From NCBI GenBank assembly GCA_030148805.1, contig JASBSS010000038.1, forward strand, positions 1 through 64,000: DNA of 64,000 nucleotides. The letters are read 5' to 3'. Origin of the DNA: Thiogranum sp. (GTDB lineage Bacteria > Pseudomonadota > Gammaproteobacteria > DSM-19610). Position 1 is the first letter of the stretch. Each line of letters opens with the position of its first letter. Below the pieces are notes generated by a model. It ran no database searches. It had not been told where the DNA came from and was given only the letters and a program-made list of their open reading frames with translations. The translations under genes and the position numbers were made by a program. Positions 42,168 to 51,761 of this stretch are shown one piece after another.

Positions 42168-42194
42168 TGCTCTAACCAACTGAGCTACCTTGCC
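42118..42194 (-). tRNA. tRNA-Met(CAT), elongator type, target of the element
   Basis: A 77-nt tRNA on the minus strand with encoded CCA. The 5' end is GGCAAGG, the D-arm AGCTCAGTTGGTTAGAGCA, the anticodon loop CTCATAA and the T-arm contains GGTTCGAATCC. The anticodon CAT could in principle mark tRNA-Ile2, but the body resembles elongator tRNA-Met. Nucleotides 28-77 (42118-42167) are the attR copy of the 50-bp repeat, so integration restored an intact gene. Confidence 0.93.
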
Positions 42195-42275
42195 AAGACT
42201 TTCATACGGCCGGCCCGGACGGGTCGGCGCGAAGAAGAGGCGAAATTGTAGGGATTCCGCCGCCGCCTGTCCAGT

Positions 42276-43367
42276 TCAGACGTTGAAGCGGAAATGCATG
42301 ACGTCGCCGTCGCGGACAACGTAGTCCTTGCCTTCGAGGCGCAGTTTGCCCGCCTCCTTGGCACCCTGCTCGCCCTGACAGGCGATGAAATCCTCGTAGG
42401 AAGTCACCTCGGCGCGGATGAAGCCTTTTTCGAAATCGGTGTGGATCACGCCGGCGGCCTGGGGCGCGGTGGCACCGATCGGCACCGTCCAGGCGCGCAC
42501 CTCCTTCGGCCCGGCGGTGAAATAGGTCTGCAGGCCCAGGAGGCGATAGCCGGCGCGGATCACGCGGTTCAGGCCGGGCTCGTCGAGCCCGAGTTCGTCG
42601 AGGAACACGCGCTGCTCGTCGGCGTCCAGTTCCACCAGCTCGGCCTCGATCGCGGCGCACACCGCGACCACCTCCGCGCCCTCGGTGCGCGCCAGGTCGG
42701 CGACCGCCTCCAGGCGCGGATTGTCGCTGAAGCCGTCCTCGGCGACGTTGGCGATATAGAGCGTCGGCTTCAAGGTCAACAGGTGCAGGTCGCGCAGCCG
42801 CTCCAGCCGCTCGGCGTCCAGGCCGAGCGAGCGCACCGGCCGCCCCGCATCCAGACAGGCCTTGACCGCTTCCAGCGCCTGGAGTCGCGCCTTGGCGTCC
42901 TTGTCACCGCTCTTGGCCACCTTGGCGGTGCGCAGCAGATTCTTTTCCACCGTTTCCAGGTCGGCCAACGCCAGCTCGGTGTTGATGGTCTCGATGTCCG
43001 ACAGGGGGTCCACCTTACCCTCGACATGGACGACGTTCTCGTCCTCGAAACAGCGCACCACGTGCACGATGGCATCGGTCTCGCGGATATTGGCCAGGAA
43101 CTTGTTGCCCAGCCCCTCGCCCTTGGAGGCGCCGGCCACCAGGCCGGCGATATCGACGAACTCCATGGAGGTGGGAATGACCCGCTCGGGCTGCACCAGC
43201 TCCGCCAGGCGCTCCTGGCGCGGGTCCGGGACGGGCACCACGCCCACGTTGGGATCGATGGTGCAGAACGGATAGTTCTCCGCCTGGATGCCGGCGCGCG
43301 TGAGCGCGTTGAACAGGGTCGATTTGCCGACATTCGGCAGACCGACAATGCCACATTTGAATCCCAT
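42276..43367 (-). CDS. ychF: Redox-regulated ATPase YchF
   Basis: A 363-aa Obg-family P-loop protein that prefers ATP and associates with ribosomes and stress responses. G1 is [12 protein letters not shown] (9-20), then [17 protein letters not shown], the altered G4 NVAED, and the C-terminal TGS domain ending [15 protein letters not shown]. Length equals E. coli YchF. Nine bp separate it from pth upstream, the conserved pth-ychF order. Confidence 0.97.
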   Translation of the reverse strand: MGFKCGIVGLPNVGKSTLFNALTRAGIQAENYPFCTIDPNVGVVPVPDPRQERLAELVQPERVIPTSMEFVDIAGLVAGASKGEGLGNKFLANIRETDAIVHVVRCFEDENVVHVEGKVDPLSDIETINTELALADLETVEKNLLRTAKVAKSGDKDAKARLQALEAVKACLDAGRPVRSLGLDAERLERLRDLHLLTLKPTLYIANVAEDGFSDNPRLEAVADLARTEGAEVVAVCAAIEAELVELDADEQRVFLDELGLDEPGLNRVIRAGYRLLGLQTYFTAGPKEVRAWTVPIGATAPQAAGVIHTDFEKGFIRAEVTSYEDFIACQGEQGAKEAGKLRLEGKDYVVRDGDVMHFRFNV

Positions 43368-43375
43368 AAACCTGT

Positions 43376-43957
43376 CTACTCGCTACGGCTGTGCAACTGG
43401 TGCATGGCCTTGTCCATGGAACCGGCGAGCACCAGCGGCATGACCGCCAGCGCGCTGTCCATCGCCTCGTCGATCAGTTTCCGGTCGTCCTTGCCGGGCG
43501 CCTTCAGCACGTAGTCCACCACCTGACGCTTGTCGCCAGGATGGGCGATGCCAATGCGCAAACGGTGAAACTCCCTGGCGCCAAGATGGCTGATAAGATC
43601 GCGCAAGCCGTTATGCCCCCCGTGTCCGCCGCCGCTCTTCAGGCGCGCGACGCCGGCGGGCAGGTCGAGCTCGTCGTGCACCACCAGAATCTCGTCGAGC
43701 GGGATACGGAAGAACTGCATCAGCGCCCGCACCGCCTGTCCGCTGCGGTTCATGAAAGTCAGCGGCTTTTGCAAGCGGCAATCGTGGCCTCCCAGGCGAC
43801 AGCGCGCCACCTCGCTGTGAAAGCGCGCCTCGGCGCGAAAATCCTGCCGACAGCTTCGTGCCAGGGCATCCACAAACCAAAACCCGGCGTTATGCCGGGT
43901 GCTCTGGTACTCGGCACCGGGATTGCCCAGGCCGACAATCAGCTGGATCTGCGCCAC
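43376..43957 (-). CDS. pth: Peptidyl-tRNA hydrolase
   Basis: A 193-aa enzyme that releases peptides from drop-off peptidyl-tRNA. Catalytic histidine in [10 protein letters not shown], conserved [18 protein letters not shown] and [11 protein letters not shown]. It starts with GTG 43957, 11 bp after the rplY stop, within the prs-rplY-pth-ychF run. Confidence 0.97.
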   Translation of the reverse strand: MAQIQLIVGLGNPGAEYQSTRHNAGFWFVDALARSCRQDFRAEARFHSEVARCRLGGHDCRLQKPLTFMNRSGQAVRALMQFFRIPLDEILVVHDELDLPAGVARLKSGGGHGGHNGLRDLISHLGAREFHRLRIGIAHPGDKRQVVDYVLKAPGKDDRKLIDEAMDSALAVMPLVLAGSMDKAMHQLHSRSE

Positions 43958-43968
43958 TTGCGCGGGTA

Positions 43969-44610
43969 TCAGCTCTCGCCTTCGGGTGTCTCGCCACCTT
44001 CCTCGGCCGCTTCGCTATCCTCGTCCGCGCCACCACGGCGGGCATGGATGGAGACCACCGGCAGATCGTGGCCTTCGCCACGCGCCAGCTCGACCAGGCT
44101 GCCGCTTTCCGGCAGCTTGAGGTCGGTCAGGTGCACCGATTCGCCGACATTGAGCGACGAGATATCCACCTCGATGAACTCGGGCAGATGCCGCGGCAGC
44201 ACCTCCAGCTCCACTTCGATCATTTCGTGGTTGACCATGCCGCCACCGGTCTTGACGCCGGGCGCCACGTCCTCGCCGATGAAATGCAGCGGCACGTGCA
44301 CGCGGATCGGCTGATTCTCGTTCACGCGCTGGAAATCCATGTGCATGATCACGGGCTTGGAGGGGTGGCGCTGCATGTCGCGCAGCACCGCCTTGGTCGC
44401 CTTGCCGTCGACCTTGACGGTGAGAATGTGCGAATAAAAGGCTTCGTGATCCAGACGCTTGAGCAGTTCGCTGTGCACCAGCGAAATGCTCTGCGGATCC
44501 TCATCGCCGCCATAGACAATGGCCGGCACTTTACCGTCACGACGCAGGCGGCGGCTCGCACCTTTCCCCTGGTCCGATCGTGACTCGGCTTCGAGTTCGA
44601 AAATAGACAT
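43969..44610 (-). CDS. rplY: 50S ribosomal protein L25 (CTC/long form)
   Basis: A 213-aa long L25: a 5S rRNA-binding N-terminal domain ([32 protein letters not shown]) and the C-terminal TL5/CTC domain ([20 protein letters not shown]). The tail is acidic. ATG 44610 (7 nt after GGAG) is preferred to the adjacent ATG 44613. Between prs and pth, the usual position. Confidence 0.95.
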   Translation of the reverse strand: MSIFELEAESRSDQGKGASRRLRRDGKVPAIVYGGDEDPQSISLVHSELLKRLDHEAFYSHILTVKVDGKATKAVLRDMQRHPSKPVIMHMDFQRVNENQPIRVHVPLHFIGEDVAPGVKTGGGMVNHEMIEVELEVLPRHLPEFIEVDISSLNVGESVHLTDLKLPESGSLVELARGEGHDLPVVSIHARRGGADEDSEAAEEGGETPEGES

Positions 44611-44663
44611 CATTTGTCTCCACTAAAGTTACAACACTCCCCCGCGACCAGGGGAGACCGATG

Positions 44664-45638
44664 TCAGTCCATGAACATGGAACTGACGGATTCCTCGTTG
44701 CTGATGCGACGGATCGCCTCAGCCAGCATTTCGGCCACGCTCAACTGACGGATGCGCGTACAGGCCTGCGCGTCCGGACGCAGCGGGATGGTATCGGTCA
44801 CCACCAGCTCGTCGAGCTCGGAGTTGCGGATATTCTCGATCGCCTTGCCCGACAACACCGCGTGCGTGCAATAGGCCAGCACCCGCTGCGCGCCGTGCTG
44901 CTTCAGCGCCTTGGCCGCCTGACACAAGGTGCCGGCGGTATCCACCAGGTCGTCGATCAACACGCAACTGCGGTTCTCGACCTCACCGATGATATGCATC
45001 ACCTTGGCCACGTTGGCCTTGGGGCGACGCTTGTCGATGATCGCCAGCTCGGCGTCATCCAGCCGCTTGGCCATGGCGCGCGCCCGGACCACGCCGCCGA
45101 CGTCCGGCGAGACCACCATCAGGTTCGGATACTTCTGCCGCCACACGTCGCCCAGCAGAATCGGCGAGGCATAGACGTTGTCCACCGGCACGTCGAAAAA
45201 ACCCTGGATCTGCTCCGAGTGCAGGTCGACGGTCAGCACCCGGCTGGCGCCGACGTCGCCGATCATCTTCGCCACCACCTTGGCGGTGATCGGCACCCGC
45301 GCCGAGCGCGGCCGCCGGTCCTGGCGCGCGTAACCGAAATATGGAATCACCGTGGTCACGCGCGCGGCCGAGGCGCGCTTGAGCGCGTCGACCATCACCA
45401 ACAGTTCCATCAGATTGTTGTTGGTCGGCGCGCAGGTCGGCTGCACCACGAAGACGTCGCGTCCGCGCACGTTCTCCATGATCTCGACCATGATCTCGCC
45501 ATCGCTGAACTCGCTGACCACCGCCTTGCCCAGGTTCAGGCGCAGGTGGTTGGCGATCGACTGCGCCAGCGGCGGGTTGGCATTGCCCGAGAACACCATC
45601 AGACGGCTGTCCGCGTCTGCGGCGGGAATACCTCTCAT
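44664..45638 (-). CDS. prs: Ribose-phosphate pyrophosphokinase
   Basis: A 324-aa PRPP synthetase feeding nucleotide, His, Trp and NAD synthesis. Flexible loop [14 protein letters not shown], metal/ATP motif [12 protein letters not shown], and PRPP loop [13 protein letters not shown] are present. The exact start is uncertain: ATG 45638 has AGGA 3-4 nt upstream, while in-frame ATGs at 45662 and 45599 are possible; the family usually begins just before [11 protein letters not shown]. Upstream lies tRNA-Gln, a common arrangement. Confidence 0.95.
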   Translation of the reverse strand: MRGIPAADADSRLMVFSGNANPPLAQSIANHLRLNLGKAVVSEFSDGEIMVEIMENVRGRDVFVVQPTCAPTNNNLMELLVMVDALKRASAARVTTVIPYFGYARQDRRPRSARVPITAKVVAKMIGDVGASRVLTVDLHSEQIQGFFDVPVDNVYASPILLGDVWRQKYPNLMVVSPDVGGVVRARAMAKRLDDAELAIIDKRRPKANVAKVMHIIGEVENRSCVLIDDLVDTAGTLCQAAKALKQHGAQRVLAYCTHAVLSGKAIENIRNSELDELVVTDTIPLRPDAQACTRIRQLSVAEMLAEAIRRISNEESVSSMFMD

Positions 45639-45729
45639 CGTCCTGCCATCCGGGTTGTACATAGCATCCTGGTCCGGGGTTGCAGCCACTGCGGGACGCG
45701 CCGCGTCGACTCATTACATTGGGTCACGT

Positions 45730-45756
45730 AAAAACTTATGGCTGGGGCGGCAGGAT
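45730..45756 (-). repeat. 27-bp duplicate of the tRNA-Gln 3' end
   Basis: Identical to 45899-45925, covering the last 18 nt of tRNA-Gln (with CCA) plus 9 bp beyond. The 142 bp between the copies include AAATCCGCC-A-GGCGGATTT and CCCC-TTC-GGGG hairpins and no gene. It looks like a scar of an excised element or a tRNA-tail repeat. Confidence 0.7.
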
Positions 45757-45907
45757 GATTCGGGACTGCGTCCCTCACCCCTTCGGGGCCGGCTGCGCCG
45801 TTCAAATCCGCCAGGCGGATTTGTCGAACCCTGAGGTTCTCATCCTGCCGCCTTGCCACCGCAGCGGATTTACCACCGCAGCGGGCAACGCCGTAATAAA
45901 AAACTTA

Positions 45908-45982
45908 TGGCTGGGGCGGCAGGATTCGAACCTGCGCATGCTGATACCAAAAACCAGTGCCTTACCGCTTGGCTACGCCCCA
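45908..45982 (-). tRNA. tRNA-Gln(TTG)
   Basis: A 75-nt tRNA with 5' TGGGGCG, D-arm AGCCAAGCGGTAAGGC, anticodon loop TTTTGGT (anticodon TTG), T-arm with GGTTCGAATCC and encoded GCCA. The first 10 nt overlap the end of ispE on the same strand, whose TAG stop is formed by tRNA positions 8-10. Its position between ispE and prs is typical of gammaproteobacteria. Confidence 0.95.
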
Positions 45983-46866
45983 ACATTCCTGCCCTTCGTC
46001 GCGTGACACCGCTCCAGCAGAGGAGAGCGGTTGCAGCCCCGCGCCACGAAGCCTTTCCAGGGCGCCGGCACGCGCCCCAACAGCTCCTCGGCCTGGGCGC
46101 GATCGTCACAGCGGGCGAACACACAGGCACCGCTGCCCGTCATTCGCGCCGGCTGATATTTTGACAGCCAATCCAACGCCTTAGCGACCTGCGGATAACG
46201 CCGTACCACCACCGGCTGCAACTGATTGGTACCCGCGCCCGAGAGAAAGTCGGGTATTCTGAGGCTGGGGCCGTTACGTGTCAATGCGGGGTCGGAGAAT
46301 ACCTCGGCGGTGGCCACCCTGACCTGCGGGTCGACGATCAGATACCAGGGCTGTGCGAGCGTCGGCAGCGGCGTGAGGCGCTCGCCGACGCCCTCGGCCC
46401 AGGCGGCGACGCCGCGCACGAACACCGGCACGTCGGCGCCGAGCGTCAGGCCTATTTCGGCCAGCTGATCGACGCTCAACCCCAGCGCCCAGAGTTCGTT
46501 CAGCGCTACCAGCGTGGTGGCGGCGTTCGAGCTGCCCCCGCCCAACCCGCCGCCGGCCGGCAGCGATTTTTCCACCCGGATCGACGCCCCCCGGTGCCCG
46601 CCGGCGAGCACAGCCAGGCTGGCCGCCGCCCGTTCGATCAGATCCGCGCCGGGCGCGATCCCGGGCAGCCCGCCCTCGAGCTCGATACCCGGCGGGCCGT
46701 CGGTGGAAAACCAGAGCCGATCGCCGACGTCGAGAAACTGGAACACCGTCTGCAGCTCATGGTAACCGTCGGCGCGCCGCCCGAGGACGTGCAGAAAAAG
46801 ATTGAGTTTGGCGGGCGCCGGCCAGGCCGATTCGCCGCCCACGAACGGCTTCAAGGCACTTGCCAT
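45973..46866 (-). CDS. ispE: 4-(cytidine 5'-diphospho)-2-C-methyl-D-erythritol kinase
   Basis: A 297-aa GHMP kinase of the MEP isoprenoid pathway. N-terminal PAKLNLFLHVLGRRADGYHEL, ATP loop PAGGGLGGGSSNAA and C-terminal MTGSGACVFA. Its start overlaps the lolB end by 16 bp, and its end overlaps tRNA-Gln by 10 bp. It is slightly longer than E. coli IspE (283 aa), mostly at the C-terminus. Confidence 0.96.
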   Translation of the reverse strand: MASALKPFVGGESAWPAPAKLNLFLHVLGRRADGYHELQTVFQFLDVGDRLWFSTDGPPGIELEGGLPGIAPGADLIERAAASLAVLAGGHRGASIRVEKSLPAGGGLGGGSSNAATTLVALNELWALGLSVDQLAEIGLTLGADVPVFVRGVAAWAEGVGERLTPLPTLAQPWYLIVDPQVRVATAEVFSDPALTRNGPSLRIPDFLSGAGTNQLQPVVVRRYPQVAKALDWLSKYQPARMTGSGACVFARCDDRAQAEELLGRVPAPWKGFVARGCNRSPLLERCHATKGRNVGA

Positions 46867-47477
46867 GCATCCACCAGCACCTTCACCCGCAGGTCATCGC
46901 GGGTCAGCTGCAGGCGCTCGGGGAGTTGATAATTCTGGGTGCGACCATAGCGCCGGTAGGCGATCTGCCAGCCCTGCTGGCGCAACGATTGCAGGCGGCC
47001 CTGCTCGTCCCAGTCGAAAACCGCCGCGGCGTCGGCGACCGGCAGGCCGCGCAGCCAATCCTGCAAACCCCGCACCGGCAGGCGCCAACCGGTTTCGGCC
47101 AACAACAGCTGGTCGACACTCCGGGCGTAGACGGGCTGCCGGTCGGCGCGTCGCAACCATACGCCGGCCGGATCGCCACTCAACTCCACCGCGCCCTGGC
47201 CAAAGGGGCCACGCAGGCGCAAGCGGTAATTTCCGCCTTGCTGGCGCCAGTCGAATGCCGCCTGCCAGCCCTCGTCGCCATTGTGGATGGCGACCCGGCC
47301 ACGCGCCTCCCAGCTGGTCAGGGATTGCACCTGCGCCTGGTGAGCCTGCCAGGCGGCGGCCGGCGCCGGCTCGGCCGGTGGCGGGCGGGTGGCGCACGCA
47401 TGCAGCAGCAACACCAGCGGCACCAGTGCCAGGCGCCAGAGCCTCCGCGATCCCGATTCGGCGCGCCGAAACCCCAT
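46851..47477 (-). CDS. lolB: Outer-membrane lipoprotein LolB
   Basis: A 208-aa lipoprotein that receives lipoproteins from LolA and inserts them into the outer membrane. Lipobox LLHAC (cysteine at about 28), then SWEARGRVAI and a WRQQGGNYRLRLRGPFGQGA strand pair. The start at 47477 has GGTGAG and gives a proper signal peptide; an in-frame ATG 18 codons upstream overlaps the TPR gene. Part of the TPR-lolB-ispE run. Confidence 0.92.
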   Translation of the reverse strand: MGFRRAESGSRRLWRLALVPLVLLLHACATRPPPAEPAPAAAWQAHQAQVQSLTSWEARGRVAIHNGDEGWQAAFDWRQQGGNYRLRLRGPFGQGAVELSGDPAGVWLRRADRQPVYARSVDQLLLAETGWRLPVRGLQDWLRGLPVADAAAVFDWDEQGRLQSLRQQGWQIAYRRYGRTQNYQLPERLQLTRDDLRVKVLVDAWQVP

Positions 47478-47487
47478 CGGGCTCACC

Positions 47488-49254
47488 TCACCGCTGATAG
47501 CGGCGCACAGTATCTTCCAGTACCCGATCACCCGGGTCCGCCTTGCGCGCCGCGCCCCACAAGGCCTTGGCCTGGTCGCGATCGCCCAGCGCCCACATCA
47601 CCTCGCCCAGATGCGCGGCGATTTCGCTGTCCTTGGTCATGTCGTAGGCCTTTTGCAAGTACTCCCGCGCCTCCTGCAGGCGGCCCAGGCGGTAGAGCAC
47701 CCAGCCCATACTGTCGATCACCGCCGGGTCATCGGGGGTCTGCGCCAGCGCCTTCTGCACATAGCCCAACGCCTCCTGATAGCGATCGGTGCGATCGGCC
47801 AGGGTATAGCCCAGGGCGTTCAGCGCGCGCGCATTGTCCGGCTCGAGTTTCAGCACATGGCGAAAATCCTTTTCCGCCTGCTGCAGGCGGTCGAGCCGCT
47901 CGGCCACCAACGCCCGCGCATAGAGAATCTCGACATCGTCGGGCTGGCTGCCGAGATATTCGCTGTAGAGCTGAAAGGCCTGCTCGTTCCAGTCGATCTG
48001 CGACAGGATCTCGCCCTCGACCAGATACATCCGCTGGGTTTCGCCGGGGTGGGTCAGGCGCACCCGCCGCAAACGCTCGCGCGCCTCCTGCACGTCACCG
48101 GCCAGGGCGTCGAGGCGCGCCATGCGGATCTGCACCTCCAGCCAGTGGTCCCCTTCGTCGACCTTGCGGTACCACTGCATGGCCTGCTCGGGTTTTTTCT
48201 GCTCCTCGGCGATGGCACCCAGATAGTAATACGCCTGCTGGATCTGGTATTCCATCGTCACCAGTTGCTGGAACAGCTTGCGCGCCTCGTCCAGCTCGCC
48301 GGCTTCCAGCGACAACAGCCCCAGCGAGTACACCACCTGGCCGTTTTCGGGTTGCGCCTTGAGCAGCTTGCGGTACTGCGCCCGGGCGGCTCCGAAATCG
48401 TCCAGATCCACCAGCAGGCGCGCGTAGGCCAGGCGCAGGTCGGTATCCTCGGGATGGCGCTGCAAGGCGCCTTCGAGGCCGCTGCGGGCGCGTTCCTTGC
48501 GGCCCTGCTTGAGATCGATCTGGGCCTGCAGAATCAGCGCCGGCACCCAGTCCGGCCGGAGCTCGAGCGCGCGCGCCACTTCACGCTGCGCCAGCTCCCA
48601 CTGCTGGGCGTGGACGGCGAGACGGGAGTAGGTGAAATGCGCCTCGGGGTCATCCGGGCGCAGGTCCGCCAAGGCCTTCATGACTTCCAGCGCCCGTGCA
48701 CTGTCGGGCTCGCGCGCCAGCAGGCCCAGCAGCGCCTGATAGGGGTCAGTATCTTCGTTGGCGTGCGTCAGCAGATACTGGAACTGTTCCAGCGCCTCCT
48801 GGGTGTGTTGGGTGCGCAAGGCCAGCACCGCCAGCGACTGGCGCGCTTCCAGGCTTTCCGGGTCGAGTACCACCCAGCGACGGGCGGCCTCCAGCGCCAG
48901 CGCCGGCTGTTTGGCGAACACGGCGATTTTCAGCGCCCGTTCGGCGATCCGGGGGTCGCGGCTGCGCCGCGCCGCGTCCAGATAGCTGGCGCCCGAGATG
49001 TCCAGACGGCCGCGCTGACCGGCAATTTCGCCCAGCAGAACATCGTAGAGCAGTGGCGCGGTGAGCACATCGGCCGCTGGCGCCGCGGACGCCGCCCCGG
49101 TCGGGGTCTGGGCCTGATCCGGCGGCGCCGTCGTCGGTGCCGGCGCCGCGGCCGGAGCCGCCGGCTCGGACGGAGTGGGTTTGGGAGACAATTGCTGGCA
49201 GGCGGCTAACCAGACACTGACGAGGCTCAGCGCGAGAGCACGAAGAAATGTCAT
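47488..49254 (-). CDS. TPR-repeat lipoprotein
   Basis: A 588-aa exported lipoprotein: signal peptide with lipobox WLAAC (Cys at 19), an Ala/Pro-rich linker to about 60, then about 12-14 TPR units to the C-terminus (for example ALNALGYTLADRTDRYQEAL). It is found upstream of lolB in many gammaproteobacteria and probably scaffolds an envelope complex. ATG 49254 is chosen for the signal peptide; upstream in-frame ATGs at 49275 and 49323 lack support. Divergent from hemA. Confidence 0.88.
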   Translation of the reverse strand: MTFLRALALSLVSVWLAACQQLSPKPTPSEPAAPAAAPAPTTAPPDQAQTPTGAASAAPAADVLTAPLLYDVLLGEIAGQRGRLDISGASYLDAARRSRDPRIAERALKIAVFAKQPALALEAARRWVVLDPESLEARQSLAVLALRTQHTQEALEQFQYLLTHANEDTDPYQALLGLLAREPDSARALEVMKALADLRPDDPEAHFTYSRLAVHAQQWELAQREVARALELRPDWVPALILQAQIDLKQGRKERARSGLEGALQRHPEDTDLRLAYARLLVDLDDFGAARAQYRKLLKAQPENGQVVYSLGLLSLEAGELDEARKLFQQLVTMEYQIQQAYYYLGAIAEEQKKPEQAMQWYRKVDEGDHWLEVQIRMARLDALAGDVQEARERLRRVRLTHPGETQRMYLVEGEILSQIDWNEQAFQLYSEYLGSQPDDVEILYARALVAERLDRLQQAEKDFRHVLKLEPDNARALNALGYTLADRTDRYQEALGYVQKALAQTPDDPAVIDSMGWVLYRLGRLQEAREYLQKAYDMTKDSEIAAHLGEVMWALGDRDQAKALWGAARKADPGDRVLEDTVRRYQR

Positions 49255-49340
49255 TTTATTAGTAATACCAATCATCTTGTTGAAAACAGGGTTTCCGCCA
49301 ACAAAGTCAGCACTATACGTCAAAGCAACAGGAAGCTACA

Positions 49341-49354
49341 GCGACCCAGGTCGC
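49341..49354. promoter_or_regulatory. Inverted repeat in the TPR/hemA divergent region
   Basis: GCGACC-CA-GGTCGC, 59 bp before hemA. Could be an operator or hairpin; no better assignment. Confidence 0.3.
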
Positions 49355-49412
49355 TTGTATTCGCCCTTGGCATGGCTCAGAATTTCCAGTTTGTGCTGAC
49401 CGTCCTACTTCC

Positions 49413-50669
49413 ATGTCTCTGATCGCGCTCGGGATCAATCACCGTACGGCCCCCGTGGAACTTCGCGAGCAAGTCGCCATCACGGGCGAGCGGATCACCG
49501 CCGCGCTGCGCGGGCTGGCCGCCCTGCCCTCGGTGACCGAAGTGGCGATTCTCTCGACCTGCAACCGCACCGAACTGTATTGCGGCCTGCGCGACGACCA
49601 GGTCGAGGCCCTGTGCCAATGGCTGGCCCAGTTCCATGCCCTCGACCCGGCGCAGATCCGCCCCCACCTGTACAGTTTCCCCGATGCCGACGCCGTGCGC
49701 CATCTGCTGCGGGTCGCCGGCGGCCTGGATTCGATGATTCTGGGCGAACCGCAGATTCTCGGCCAGATGAAAGAGGCCTATCAAAACGCCAGCGACGCCG
49801 GTACCTTGGACGCCGCCCTGGAGCGTTTGTTCCAGCACACCTTTGCCGTGGCCAAGCAAATCCGCACCGACACCGCCATCGGCGAGAGCCCGGTCTCGGT
49901 GGCCTTCGCCGCGGTCAGCCTGGCCCGACAGATCTTCAGTCGTTTCGAACAGCACACCGCGCTGCTGATCGGCGCCGGCGACACCATCGAGCTCACCGCG
50001 CGTCATCTGCACGAGCAACATCTGGGCCGCATGATCATCGCCAACCGCACGCCCCAGCGCGCCCATCAGCTGGCGGCCCAGTTCAACGGCTTCGGCATCA
50101 GCCTGGAGGAGATCCCGGCCCACCTCGCGGAAGCCGATATCGTCATTTCCGCCACCGGCAGCGAGACGCCGATTCTCACCGCCGCGATGATGAAACCGGT
50201 GCTCAAACAGCGCAAACACCGGCCGGTGTTCATGGTCGACATCGCCGTGCCGCGCGACATCGATTCGACCCTGGCCGATTTCGAGGACGTCTACCTCTAT
50301 ACCGTGGACGATCTGCAGGAGGTCATCCAGGAGAATCTCAAGTCGCGCGAAGAGGCCGCCCATCAGGCCGAGGAGATCATCGACGTCCAGGTGGAACGCT
50401 TCATGGCCTGGCTGCGCGCCCAGGACGCGGTATCGAGCATCCGCAGCTTTCGCCAGCGCAACGAACAGCACCGCGATCAGGTCGTGGCCAAGGCCCGACA
50501 GATGCTCGCCAACGGCCGCGACCCCAACGAGGTGATCGGCTATCTGGCCCACACCCTGACCAACAAACTCAACCACATCCCCAGCGTGCAGATCCGCCAG
50601 GCCGCCGAAAGCGGCGACGCAGCGTTGCTGGAGGCGGCGCTGCGCCTGTACAACCTGACCCGAGATTGA
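49413..50669 (+). CDS. hemA: Glutamyl-tRNA reductase
   Basis: A 418-aa enzyme that reduces Glu-tRNA to glutamate-1-semialdehyde, the first step of tetrapyrrole synthesis in this group. Nucleophilic cysteine in [12 protein letters not shown] (about 50), then [15 protein letters not shown] site [13 protein letters not shown] and the C-terminal dimerisation helix. Same length as E. coli HemA. prfA follows after 1 bp, the conserved hemA-prfA-prmC operon. Confidence 0.97.
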   Translation: MSLIALGINHRTAPVELREQVAITGERITAALRGLAALPSVTEVAILSTCNRTELYCGLRDDQVEALCQWLAQFHALDPAQIRPHLYSFPDADAVRHLLRVAGGLDSMILGEPQILGQMKEAYQNASDAGTLDAALERLFQHTFAVAKQIRTDTAIGESPVSVAFAAVSLARQIFSRFEQHTALLIGAGDTIELTARHLHEQHLGRMIIANRTPQRAHQLAAQFNGFGISLEEIPAHLAEADIVISATGSETPILTAAMMKPVLKQRKHRPVFMVDIAVPRDIDSTLADFEDVYLYTVDDLQEVIQENLKSREEAAHQAEEIIDVQVERFMAWLRAQDAVSSIRSFRQRNEQHRDQVVAKARQMLANGRDPNEVIGYLAHTLTNKLNHIPSVQIRQAAESGDAALLEAALRLYNLTRD

Positions 50670-50670
50670 C

Positions 50671-51759
50671 GTGAACCCATCCCTGCAGAAGAAGCTTGAG
50701 TCCATCGTCGAGCGGACCGAGGAGGTCAGCGCGCTGCTCTCCGACCCCGAGGTCATCGCCAACAGCGGCCGCTTTCGCGAACTGTCGGTAGAGTACTCGC
50801 AGCTGGCGCCGGTGGTGAGCTGTTTCGAAGCCCTGACGCGCGCGCGCGCCGACGAACAAGCCGCGCGCGACATGCTCAAGGACCCCGACCCGGAGCTGCG
50901 CACCCTGGCCGAGGACGAACTGCAACAGGCGCAGTCGCGCCGCCAGGCGCTGGAGCTGGAACTGCAAAGCCACCTGCTGCCGCGCGACCCCAACGACGCC
51001 AAGAACGTGTATCTGGAAATCCGCGCCGGCACCGGCGGCGACGAAGCGGCGCTGTTTGCCGGCGATCTGTTTCGCATGTACGCGCGCTATGCCGAGTTGC
51101 AGCGCTGGCAGGTGGAAACGCTCAGCGAAAGCGAGGGCGAGCACGGTGGTTACAAGGAAATCATCGCCCGGGTCAGCGGCCAGGGCGTCTACGGCCGGCT
51201 GAAGTTCGAATCCGGCGCGCATCGGGTACAGCGGGTCCCGGAGACCGAATCCCAGGGGCGTATCCATACCTCGGCGGCCACCGTGGCGGTTCTCCCAGAG
51301 GCCGAAGAGCAGGCCGCGGTGGACATCAACCCCGCGGATCTGAAAATTGACACCTATCGCGCTTCCGGCGCCGGCGGCCAGCACGTCAACAAGACCGATT
51401 CGGCGGTGCGTATCACCCATCTGCCCAGCGGCATCATCGTCGAATGCCAGGACGAGCGTTCGCAGCACAAGAACCGCGCCCGCGCGCTGTCGCTGCTGGC
51501 CGCGCGCATCCAGGCGGCCGAAGACGAGAAACGCCAGAGCGAGGAGTCGGCGACACGCCGCAACCTGGTGGGCAGCGGCGATCGCTCCGAGCGCATTCGC
51601 ACCTACAATTTTCCCCAGGGCCGGGTGACCGACCACCGCATCAACCTGACGCTGTACAAACTCGACGAGATCCTGCAAGGCGAGCTCGACCCGATCATCG
51701 ATCCGCTGCGCAGCGAGGATCAGGCCGATCGACTGGCGGCGCTTGGCGCCGGGGGGTAG
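50671..51759 (+). CDS. prfA: Peptide chain release factor 1
   Basis: A 362-aa release factor for UAA and UAG stops. GGQ motif in [17 protein letters not shown]; the codon-recognition region is RASGAGG-distal with family spacing, and the GGQ glutamine is the substrate of PrmC, encoded next. It starts with GTG 1 bp after the hemA stop, indicating coupling. Confidence 0.97.
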   Translation: MNPSLQKKLESIVERTEEVSALLSDPEVIANSGRFRELSVEYSQLAPVVSCFEALTRARADEQAARDMLKDPDPELRTLAEDELQQAQSRRQALELELQSHLLPRDPNDAKNVYLEIRAGTGGDEAALFAGDLFRMYARYAELQRWQVETLSESEGEHGGYKEIIARVSGQGVYGRLKFESGAHRVQRVPETESQGRIHTSAATVAVLPEAEEQAAVDINPADLKIDTYRASGAGGQHVNKTDSAVRITHLPSGIIVECQDERSQHKNRARALSLLAARIQAAEDEKRQSEESATRRNLVGSGDRSERIRTYNFPQGRVTDHRINLTLYKLDEILQGELDPIIDPLRSEDQADRLAALGAGG

Positions 51760-51761
51760 GA

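Noticed and set aside
45680-46006. Short frames reading through tRNA-Gln and its partial repeat
   Set aside because: They are translations of tRNA sequence, a common annotation artefact.
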